Assembly (NCBI GenBank): GCA_002722795.1
Contig: PBMY01000019.1
Span: 16,396 to 80,395 of the forward strand
From: Crocinitomicaceae bacterium
Lineage (GTDB): Bacteria > Bacteroidota > Bacteroidia > Flavobacteriales_D > Sanyastnellaceae
DNA length: 64,000 nt
Direction: 5' to 3'
Shown: positions 28,727 to 36,954 of the stretch, piece after piece
How positions within the stretch are numbered: position 1 is the first letter of the stretch
Layout of the letters: each line of letters starts with the position of its first letter
Position numbers and translations under genes: made by a program
Notes under the pieces: generated by a model
What the model saw: the letters and a program-made list of their open reading frames with translations, nothing else
Told to the model about the DNA's origin: nothing
The model's database searches: none

Positions 28727-31700
28727 ATGTATCGTTTTACCATTACCCTTTTCACTGTTTTTTTTGCTGCTATAAATGTTGGAAAAGCTCAGTGTACAAT
28801 TTTCTTCTCAGAGTATGCAGAAGGATCATCAAACAATAAGTATTTAGAAATATACAATCCTACTAATTCAGTAGTAGATCTTAGTGGATATGCATTTCCA
28901 AGTGTTAGTAATGCACCCTCTGTCCCTGGTGAATATGAATATTGGAATACCTTCGATGAGGGTGCTACAATTGAACCGGGGGGATTTTATATAATTGCTC
29001 ATGGATCTTCTGATCCGGCAATTTTGGCATTTGCAAATCAAACCCACACCTACCTTAGTAATGGTGATGATGGATATATGATCGTTCAAGGAACTGAAGA
29101 CGATTATGTACAAATTGATGCAATTGGTGACTGGAATGGAGATCCTGGATCAGGATGGGCTGTTGCTGGTGTATCAAACGCAACAAAAGATCACACTCTT
29201 GTTAGAAAAGAAATCGTAACTCAAGGTAATGGTGGTGATTGGACATTTTCTGCCGGAACTAATGAAGAAGATTCTGAGTGGTATGTTCTACCACAAAACA
29301 CTTGGAACGATTTGGGCTCTCACAGTTTTTATGGAAATTGTGGTTCTGCAATTCTAGGTTGTACTAATCCCAACGCAACAAACTATGACTCTTCTGCTAC
29401 TTCAGATGACGGTAGTTGTGTGTTTGCTAATGCTTGTAATGTGGATGCTGTAGAAGTTGAAGCATATAACTATGGATTTGAACCTACAGACTTAACAATA
29501 GACGTTGGTACGCAAGTTACTTGGACGAACCTTGGTGGAAACCACGATATAAATTTTGACATTAGTGCTTTAACTGGAGAGTCTTTTGGAAACCCAGAGT
29601 CATTTTACATTCCTGCTGTATTTAGTTCAGCATATGAATGCATAGGCTCTCACACGTTTAATTTACCTGGAGTTTATTCTTACGACTGTTCAATTGGAAA
29701 CCATGCTGCAAATGGAATGGTTGGAACAATTACAGTAGGAGTTGGAGGTTGTACTGATGCAGGTGCTCCAAACTATAACGATGGTGCTGATTGGGATGAT
29801 GGAACTTGTCAAGAAGCTCAGTTTACTTCAATATACGATATTCAAGTAGGTCAAGCAACAGGTGCTTATACAGATCAAGTTATAAATACATCAGGTATAG
29901 TAACAGGTGTATTTGGATCTTCAGTTTCTGTGCAAGATGGTACAGGTCCATATTCAGGAATTTGGATGTACGGTTCTGATGCAAACGTACAAGTTGGTGA
30001 TGAGGTTGGAATAACAGCTACAGTAGGAGAGTACTATGACTTAACTCAACTTTCTTCTCCTGCGGTTACAATTATTAGCCAGGGTAATGACTTACCTACT
30101 GCTGAAGTATTAGCAACTGCAGATGTAAGCGCAGAACAGTGGGAAGGTGTATTAGTACGCACAAGTGGAGATGTAGATAATGATGCACTAGGATGGGGCG
30201 AGTGGTCACTTACTGATGGAAGTGAATCAGCTGTTGCAGATGACAAGGGGTATGATGCAATTGGTGCTGGATTAATTTCTGTAGGAGCTACAGTAGATGT
30301 TGTAGGTCCAATTGACTTTGGATTTGGAGCATATAAAATTCAGCCTCGTGATGCATCTGATGTTATGCTTCACGGTTGTATAAATAATACAGCTGATAAC
30401 TATAATGATTTAGCTTCTATAGATGATGGAAGCTGTGAGTTTTCTGGCGCAGAGTGTACGGTCTTCATTTCAGAAATTGCTGAAGGGTCTAGTAATAACA
30501 AGTATTTGGAATTATTCAACCCAACTGGATCAACTATTTTCTTGAGCCAATTTACTATGGCAAATTGTAGTAATGGTTGTGATGATCCGGACGCATTGTA
30601 CTTAACGGATCAATTTGATTATTGGTCATTCTCATTCCCAATTGATGCTACTATTGAACCAAACGGTACATATGTGGTAGCTCACCCAAGTGCAGATCAG
30701 CTAATTCTAGATGTAGCTGACATGACATACAACTACTTGAGTAATGGTGATGACACATACGGTCTTGTAGAGATTGTTGGACAGGATTCAATTTTAGTTG
30801 ATGTTGTTGGAGATATTGGCCCAGACCCGGGGTCTGGTTTTACAGTATCTGGAGTGACAAATGCAACTCAAAATGGAACACTAGTCAGGAAGCCTTCAGT
30901 TATCGCTGGAAATGCTGGCGATTGGGTTGGGTCTGCTGGCACCGATACTTTTGACGGAGAGTGGATTCTCCACCCTTCTAATTACTGGCTAGATATTGAT
31001 GTTCACACTTTTAATGGAGGATGTGCATCTAGCACTTCAGGGTGTACAGACCCAGGAGCAATTAACTATGATGAGAACGCAACTGAAGATGACGGTTCTT
31101 GTTTATACATACCCAACCTTACTATTCAAGAGATTCATTCTAGTAATTTCTCTGGTCAAGTAATCACAGGAGGTGTCGTCACAGCTGTATATGAAGCATC
31201 AAATGCTCTAGCTAATAACCCATCTTTTGTAATCCAAAACGGAACGGGACCATATTCTGCAATTTGGTGTCTGGGTGATGGTGTTGCTGTCGGTGACCTA
31301 GTAGATGTCGCAGGTAACGTAAGTGAAGTATATTTTTTACGCCAAATCCAAGGAGCTACTCCAACAATTATTTCTTCTGACAATGTACTCCCAGAGCCTC
31401 AGTTACTTGCAACTACAGTAATTAATGATGATCAATGGGAAAGTGTACTTCTTCAATTACTTGCACCAGTGTCAAATGCTGATGCCGGATATGGTGAGTG
31501 GTTATTAGACGATGGATCAGGTGTAGCTGCTGTTGATGACTTCGCATACGATGCAGTTGGAGATAGTGTTGATGTTGACGGGGTTATCACACCAGTTGTT
31601 GCTGAGGGTGTAACATACAGAGTAACTGGACCTAATTTCTATGCATATGGAGCTTGGAAACTAGTACCGAGAGATTCATCAGATGTTGTACGGTTGGGAT

Positions 31701-32746
31701 GTATGGATTCTTCATTCGCTAACTATGACCCACTAGCTGCCGAAGATGATGGCTCGTGTGTAAACACTGAGGGCTGTACAGATGAAAGTGCGGACAATTA
31801 TAATCCAAACGCAACTCTAGATGATGGTTCATGTGTAATTACAGGTTGTAATGATGAGAATGCTCTTAACTACAATCCCAATACAACTAATGAAGAAAAT
31901 TCTTCTTGTTACTACACTCTTCCATCAATTATTATCAATGAGATTCATTACAATCCTTGTTCAGCACAAGGTGATGATTTCGAGTGGGAGTTCTGTGAGC
32001 TTCTTAACTTAGGAGATCTTGCAGCTGATATTAGCGGATACCAGTTTATTAATGGAGCATCCGGCGAGGACCAAGTAGGTCTTGTATTCCCAGAAGGAAC
32101 TTCAATTGGTTCTGGCGAGTTTATCGTAATAACAGTTGCTGGTGGACTTGGAGCTCCTAACTATCAGGGTAATGGTTACCAAGTATTTACGATGGATCTT
32201 GGGAACTTCTCTAATTCAGGTGAGTTATTATCCTTGCAAGATGCTTGGGGAAATGAAGTTGATGCAGTGTCTTATTCAGACGAAGGAGAATGGCCATCTG
32301 ATGGCTTTAGTATCCTAGGTTCTGTTCTGATAGCAAGCCCAGACGGAGGTTGTGCTTCATTAGAATATATTCCAGAAATTCTTTTTGAGTACATAGCAGG
32401 TGTGCCAGGAATGGATAATGAGTATGCTTCTAACTGGCAAGCTTCATGGGTTGATGGCGGTACTCCGGGAGCGCCAAACTCATCTGCATTTGGTTGTAAT
32501 GACGCTACAGCATGTAACTATAACCCAACAGCTTTCTTAGCTGATAACGACAATTGTACTTATGATTGTTACGGTTGTACATACATAACAGCAGAGAACT
32601 ACAATAGTGGAGCAACATTTGATGACGGTACCTGTACTTTCAGTATTGCTGAAGATACTTGCCCTGAGGATTTAAATGGAGATGGTGCTGTTTCTACCGG
32701 TGACCTTCTTCAGTTCCTATCTGCATTCGGAGAAATCTGTGACTAA
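28727..32746 (+). CDS. Large secreted multidomain protein: lamin-tail-like domains, blue-copper-like domain, OB-like domains, GC..NY..DDGSC repeats, dockerin-like C-terminus
   Basis: 1339 aa; signal peptide; CTIFFSEYAEGSSNNKYLEIYNPTN and CTVFISEIAEGSSNNKYLELFNPTG (LTD); IIINEIHYNP (LTD); NYGFEPTDLTIDVGTQVTWTN...YDCSIGNHAANGMVGTITV (cupredoxin-like); C-terminal DLNGDGAVSTGDLLQFLSAFG. Confidence 0.8.
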   Translation: MYRFTITLFTVFFAAINVGKAQCTIFFSEYAEGSSNNKYLEIYNPTNSVVDLSGYAFPSVSNAPSVPGEYEYWNTFDEGATIEPGGFYIIAHGSSDPAILAFANQTHTYLSNGDDGYMIVQGTEDDYVQIDAIGDWNGDPGSGWAVAGVSNATKDHTLVRKEIVTQGNGGDWTFSAGTNEEDSEWYVLPQNTWNDLGSHSFYGNCGSAILGCTNPNATNYDSSATSDDGSCVFANACNVDAVEVEAYNYGFEPTDLTIDVGTQVTWTNLGGNHDINFDISALTGESFGNPESFYIPAVFSSAYECIGSHTFNLPGVYSYDCSIGNHAANGMVGTITVGVGGCTDAGAPNYNDGADWDDGTCQEAQFTSIYDIQVGQATGAYTDQVINTSGIVTGVFGSSVSVQDGTGPYSGIWMYGSDANVQVGDEVGITATVGEYYDLTQLSSPAVTIISQGNDLPTAEVLATADVSAEQWEGVLVRTSGDVDNDALGWGEWSLTDGSESAVADDKGYDAIGAGLISVGATVDVVGPIDFGFGAYKIQPRDASDVMLHGCINNTADNYNDLASIDDGSCEFSGAECTVFISEIAEGSSNNKYLELFNPTGSTIFLSQFTMANCSNGCDDPDALYLTDQFDYWSFSFPIDATIEPNGTYVVAHPSADQLILDVADMTYNYLSNGDDTYGLVEIVGQDSILVDVVGDIGPDPGSGFTVSGVTNATQNGTLVRKPSVIAGNAGDWVGSAGTDTFDGEWILHPSNYWLDIDVHTFNGGCASSTSGCTDPGAINYDENATEDDGSCLYIPNLTIQEIHSSNFSGQVITGGVVTAVYEASNALANNPSFVIQNGTGPYSAIWCLGDGVAVGDLVDVAGNVSEVYFLRQIQGATPTIISSDNVLPEPQLLATTVINDDQWESVLLQLLAPVSNADAGYGEWLLDDGSGVAAVDDFAYDAVGDSVDVDGVITPVVAEGVTYRVTGPNFYAYGAWKLVPRDSSDVVRLGCMDSSFANYDPLAAEDDGSCVNTEGCTDESADNYNPNATLDDGSCVITGCNDENALNYNPNTTNEENSSCYYTLPSIIINEIHYNPCSAQGDDFEWEFCELLNLGDLAADISGYQFINGASGEDQVGLVFPEGTSIGSGEFIVITVAGGLGAPNYQGNGYQVFTMDLGNFSNSGELLSLQDAWGNEVDAVSYSDEGEWPSDGFSILGSVLIASPDGGCASLEYIPEILFEYIAGVPGMDNEYASNWQASWVDGGTPGAPNSSAFGCNDATACNYNPTAFLADNDNCTYDCYGCTYITAENYNSGATFDDGTCTFSIAEDTCPEDLNGDGAVSTGDLLQFLSAFGEICD
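29357..32635 (+). repeat. Nine interspersed protein repeats G-C-(x)n-N-Y-(x)n-D-D-G-[ST]-C (two degenerate)
   Basis: GCTNPNATNYDSSATSDDGSC; GCTDAGAPNYNDGADWDDGTC; GCINNTADNYNDLASIDDGSC; GCTDPGAINYDENATEDDGSC; GCMDSSFANYDPLAAEDDGSC; GCTDESADNYNPNATLDDGSC; GCNDENALNYNPNTTNEENSSC; GCNDATACNYNPTAFLADNDNC; GCTYITAENYNSGATFDDGTC. Confidence 0.9.
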
Positions 32747-32779
32747 AAAGTATAATTAAATACCACTCTAATCAAATTG

Positions 32780-32810
32780 AAAGGCACTCCTTGTGGGGTG
32801 CCTTTTTATT
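32780..32810. terminator. Rho-independent terminator between convergent genes
   Basis: AAAGGCACTCC-TTGT-GGGGTGCCTTTTTATTTT; 11-bp stem. Confidence 0.88.
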
Positions 32811-33306
32811 TTACTATTGTTGTTGTGGTGTCTTCGTTTGATAGATTTAAGGATCTATCCTCAATTGTAATTCTAAATCTCAATGTATCGTATGAGCTCT
32901 CGAGATACCAAGTCTGCATATCTACTTCCACAACTGCATTAACAGCTTGATTTGTTCCAGTAGGATTTGCTCTTGGAACTCTGTAGTAAAAAGGGACCTG
33001 TCCTTCGTTTGGATTTAATTCTAGATGAGTCCAAACCCCATCTCTCAATTCGTCATACTCGCATTTTAAATTGTAATAATGTTCACATGTAGGGCAGAAG
33101 GGGAACAGTATATCATCTGTATTCAATCCTAAATCACCATCTCCGTCTGTCACGTTAAAACTCAAAACGGCACTCCCTGAATCTACAATTTCAAATGAAA
33201 TAAAATCAATTAATGGCTCATCAGGATAAGTTATATCTTCAAGACATCCAATAGATGTAAGAACAATTACAAACGCAGTTGGCTTAAATATTTTGGCCCA
33301 AATCAT
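32806..33306 (-). CDS. Putative lipoprotein, unknown function
   Basis: Lipobox VLTSIGC after MIWAKIFKPTAFVIV; start moved to that Met (track start 33345 overlaps the divergent gene). Confidence 0.7.
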   Translation of the reverse strand: MIWAKIFKPTAFVIVLTSIGCLEDITYPDEPLIDFISFEIVDSGSAVLSFNVTDGDGDLGLNTDDILFPFCPTCEHYYNLKCEYDELRDGVWTHLELNPNEGQVPFYYRVPRANPTGTNQAVNAVVEVDMQTWYLESSYDTLRFRITIEDRSLNLSNEDTTTTIVK

Positions 33307-33339
33307 TAATCCAAAGCTAGCTCTTCCGAACTTAGCTAA

Positions 33340-34335
33340 ATGCAATCAAGTGTAGAAAATTTCAAATCCCGCTTTTTTAAGTGTAACGATTTTGAAGCTT
33401 TAACTCTTGATATATTTAAATTTCAAGCACAACACAACAACGTTTATTCAAGATATCTTGACTTGTTAGGTGTTAATGCAGACGATGTAAAATCAATAGA
33501 TCAAATTCCTTTCCTACCAGTAGAGGCTTTTAAAAACCACGATGTGGTAACTGGTAATTTTGTACCAGAGGCAATTTTTAAAAGTTCAGGCACTTCAGGT
33601 TCGACCAATAGATCACATCATAGAGTTAAGTCTTTAGACTGGTATCACAATGTGTCTCAAAGAATATTTGAAGATCAGTTTGGGTCACTGAAAGGGACAA
33701 AATGGTTTGGCCTATTGCCGGGTTATTTAGAAAGAGGGGACAGCTCACTTGTTGAAATGACAAATCATTTTATGAGTGCTAGCGGATCGGATAAAAATTT
33801 CTTCCTACACGATTACCAAGGGTTTAATGAGTTAATTGAATCAAGCGAGAAATGTGTCAAAGTGATTGGTGTAACTCATGCGCTATTAGATTGGATTGAA
33901 GGAGACTTAAGGCCAAACAGTAATAGAAACCTTACCATAATTGAAACTGGTGGAATGAAGGGGCATGGTGATGAACCGATTCGAAGTGAAGTGCACGAAA
34001 GAATCAAATCCATTCTTCCCGATGCAAGTGTGCACAGTGAGTATGGAATGACAGAGTTATTGTCTCAGGCTTATTCTACTGACGGTAGATTTTTCGAGGC
34101 TCCTAAGTGGATGAGAATTATAATTAAGGATACAACAGACCCAATGAATCAGTTAGAAAGGGGAAGAACTGGGAGGGTTCAAATAATTGACCTAGCGAAT
34201 ATTGATAGTTGTTCATTTATATCAACGTCAGATTTAGGTAGGATGGAAGAGGTAGAAAATTCAAATAGATTTGAAATTCTTGGAAGGTTTGACCACAGTG
34301 AGATAAGAGGATGTAATTTACTTAGTGTTAACTAG
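33340..34335 (+). CDS. LuxE/acyl-protein synthetase-like adenylating enzyme
   Basis: 331 aa; IFKSSGTSGSTNRSHHRV adenylate loop; ETGGMKGHGDEPIR; VHSEYGMTELLSQAY. Confidence 0.82.
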   Translation: MQSSVENFKSRFFKCNDFEALTLDIFKFQAQHNNVYSRYLDLLGVNADDVKSIDQIPFLPVEAFKNHDVVTGNFVPEAIFKSSGTSGSTNRSHHRVKSLDWYHNVSQRIFEDQFGSLKGTKWFGLLPGYLERGDSSLVEMTNHFMSASGSDKNFFLHDYQGFNELIESSEKCVKVIGVTHALLDWIEGDLRPNSNRNLTIIETGGMKGHGDEPIRSEVHERIKSILPDASVHSEYGMTELLSQAYSTDGRFFEAPKWMRIIIKDTTDPMNQLERGRTGRVQIIDLANIDSCSFISTSDLGRMEEVENSNRFEILGRFDHSEIRGCNLLSVN

Positions 34336-35589
34336 GAAGTAATTCTTTTTTCCCCTTTGAAGCAAAAGTTGTTTGCCATTTAATAAGTCTTCTGAGTTGA
34401 TGACTGTATCTCCATCAACAACTCCTTGATTCACCCTTATTGAATTCTCCTTAAGAGCTCGTTTTGCTTCTCCCTTTGATGAAAGAAAACCGCTCAAATC
34501 ACTTAACAGATCAATAACATTTACACCTTTATCAAAAGTACTCTTGTCAATTTCACATTGTGGCACACCCTCAAAAACTGAAAGTAACTCTGCTTCTGGT
34601 AGTGCTGCTAAATCTTCTTTAGCACTCTTGCCAAATAAAATCTTAGAAGCAGCTATAGCTGTTTGTAGATCTTCTTCAGAATGAATTCGAATAGTTATAT
34701 CTTCTGCTAAAGCTTTTTGAAGTACTCGAGATGGAGGATTTTGCGCATGTTCAGCTTCTATTGCTTCAATTTCCTCACGAGACTTTAGAGTGAAAATTCT
34801 AATGAATTTACTGGCGTCTTCGTCAGCGGTGTTAATCCAATATTGGTAGAATTTATATACTGAAGTCCTCCTCTTATCAATCCAAACATTTCCCCCTTCA
34901 CTCTTGCCAAACTTGCTGCCGTCGGATTTTGTAATCAATGGTGCTGTGAGAGCAAATGCTTTTCCTCCACTTTTTTTACGGATGAGTTCGGTTCCCGTAA
35001 CGATGTTTCCCCACTGATCGCTACCGCCCATTTGGACCATACAATTCTCTTCCTTCCAAAGATGGTAAAAATCATAACCTTGAACTAGTTGGTAGGTGAA
35101 TTCAGTAAAACTCATCCCCCCCTCAAGCCTATTTTTCACGCTATCCTTACACATCATGTAGTTAACAGTGATGTGCTTTCCAACATCTCTAATGAAATCA
35201 AGGAATGTCATGCTTTCAAACCAGTCTATGTTGTTTACAACCTTAGCTGCATTATCTCCGGAAAAGTCCAAAAACTTTTCTAGTTGTTTCTTTTGGCATT
35301 CAAGATTGTGATTAATCACATCAATGTCTAAAAATTGACGCTCAGAAGTTTTTCCACTCGGGTCACCCACCATCCCAGTAGCACCTCCAACAAGAGCAAG
35401 AGGCCTGTGCCCTGCTCTTTGCCAATGAACTAAAAGCATAACAGGCACAAGGTTACCGATGTGAAGAGAATCAGCCGTTGGGTCAAAACCAACATAAGCT
35501 GAAGTCATTTCTTTCTCCATCTGTTCCTCTATGCCTGGCATGATGTTGTTTATCATACCTCTCCACTTCAGTTCTTCTATCAATTTCAT
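34318..35589 (-). CDS. tyrS: Tyrosyl-tRNA synthetase
   Basis: AYVGFDPTADSLHIGNLVPVMLLVHWQRAGH; MGGSDQWGNIVTG; KFGKSEGGNVW (KMSKS-type). Confidence 0.97.
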   Translation of the reverse strand: MKLIEELKWRGMINNIMPGIEEQMEKEMTSAYVGFDPTADSLHIGNLVPVMLLVHWQRAGHRPLALVGGATGMVGDPSGKTSERQFLDIDVINHNLECQKKQLEKFLDFSGDNAAKVVNNIDWFESMTFLDFIRDVGKHITVNYMMCKDSVKNRLEGGMSFTEFTYQLVQGYDFYHLWKEENCMVQMGGSDQWGNIVTGTELIRKKSGGKAFALTAPLITKSDGSKFGKSEGGNVWIDKRRTSVYKFYQYWINTADEDASKFIRIFTLKSREEIEAIEAEHAQNPPSRVLQKALAEDITIRIHSEEDLQTAIAASKILFGKSAKEDLAALPEAELLSVFEGVPQCEIDKSTFDKGVNVIDLLSDLSGFLSSKGEAKRALKENSIRVNQGVVDGDTVINSEDLLNGKQLLLQRGKKNYFLVNTK

Positions 35590-35602
35590 ACTGTAAAGAT
35601 AA

Positions 35603-36889
35603 TCAGAGTAGGGGTAGTAGTTGTTCCATTCTCATGCTTCTACTTCCCTTTAATAAAACAGTAAATCCTTTAATGGGCTCCACTTCCCAAACTTCTTTTA
35701 AATCCTCTACAGAAGTGTAAAATCTTGAATCTTCATTGGAAACTGCATAGAATTCCTCTCCTACGAAGATTCCATTTAATCCTAATTTATCACTCAATCC
35801 TACTATCTCCTTGTGTGCCTCATGTGAGAACCGTCCTAACTCTCTCATGTCTCCTAGTACTACTAATTTATCACCCTCGATGTTTTTGGCAAATGATTCT
35901 AATGCACCAATCATGCTAGAAGGATTAGCATTGTATGCATCAAGCAATACAGTATTTAATTCAGTCTGAGTAGTTTGGGATCTATTATTTTTTGGTGAGT
36001 ATTCTGAAACTGCTGCTCCAATTTGGTCTCTTTCTACTCCAAAATGTAATCCAACAGTTATAGCTGTAGTTATATTGTCAAGATTATAGTCGCCTTCTAA
36101 TTGAACTGTTAGCGCCTTGCTTTCTCCCTCCTTATTAGACCAAACAAATTGCCTACTTTCCCCTTCAATAAATCTTGCAGTCGGCTCATTTTGTTTATTA
36201 CCGTATAGTGTTCTATTAAGCCCTTCAGAGATTTCAATAAGTAAAGGATGATTTGCATTAACGAAGACATTCGTTCCCTCCTTACTCCTTAAAAAATCAA
36301 ATAACTCACCCTTACCTTTCTTTACACCCTCAATTCCTCCAAACCCTTCAAGGTGAGCACGACCAATATTAGTAATCAAACCATAATTGGGTTCAGCAAT
36401 AGAGCAAAGTGTTGCAATTTCTCCTATATGATTTGCTCCCATCTCAACTATAAGTACTTCAGTATCTCTAGGCGCAGAAAGTAAAGTCAAGGGGACACCA
36501 ATATGATTGTTTAAGTTTCCTTTAGTTGAATGTACCTTATACTTTCTATCGAGAACTGCAGTAATTAATTCCTTAGTTGTAGTTTTCCCATTTGACCCAG
36601 TTAGTCCTAGTACGGGGCATGAAAATGTTCTTCGATATTCTCTAGCCAAACCTTGAAGTGATTCTAGAACATCATCAACTAGTATAATTCCATTTTTAGG
36701 AACTAAATCCTTATCGTCAACAACTGCTGCAATACAACCGGCTTCTAAAGCATCTTGTGCATATTTGTTTCCATCAAAATTTTTACCTTTTAAGGCAAAG
36801 AAGATCATGCCTTCCTTACACAACCGTGTGTCAGTAGTAACACTAGTTGGTGTGTTTAGGAATATTTTAAGTAGTTCTTTAGACGACAT
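35603..36889 (-). CDS. murF: UDP-N-acetylmuramoyl-tripeptide--D-alanyl-D-alanine ligase
   Basis: VTTDTRLCKEGMIFFALKGKNFDGNKYA; LTGSNGKTTTKELI; LLDAYNANPSSM. Confidence 0.96.
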   Translation of the reverse strand: MSSKELLKIFLNTPTSVTTDTRLCKEGMIFFALKGKNFDGNKYAQDALEAGCIAAVVDDKDLVPKNGIILVDDVLESLQGLAREYRRTFSCPVLGLTGSNGKTTTKELITAVLDRKYKVHSTKGNLNNHIGVPLTLLSAPRDTEVLIVEMGANHIGEIATLCSIAEPNYGLITNIGRAHLEGFGGIEGVKKGKGELFDFLRSKEGTNVFVNANHPLLIEISEGLNRTLYGNKQNEPTARFIEGESRQFVWSNKEGESKALTVQLEGDYNLDNITTAITVGLHFGVERDQIGAAVSEYSPKNNRSQTTQTELNTVLLDAYNANPSSMIGALESFAKNIEGDKLVVLGDMRELGRFSHEAHKEIVGLSDKLGLNGIFVGEEFYAVSNEDSRFYTSVEDLKEVWEVEPIKGFTVLLKGSRSMRMEQLLPLL

Positions 36890-36902
36890 TCAATTACAAA
36901 GA

Positions 36903-36935
36903 AAAGCCCCGATGTAATAATGACATCAGGGCTTT
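36903..36935 (-). terminator. Rho-independent terminator downstream of gldJ, before murF
   Basis: AAAGCCCcGATGT-aataatg-ACATCaGGGCTTT with poly-A on + strand (poly-U on the minus-strand transcript). Confidence 0.85.
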
Positions 36936-36954
36936 AAAAAAAGTTATTAGTCAA

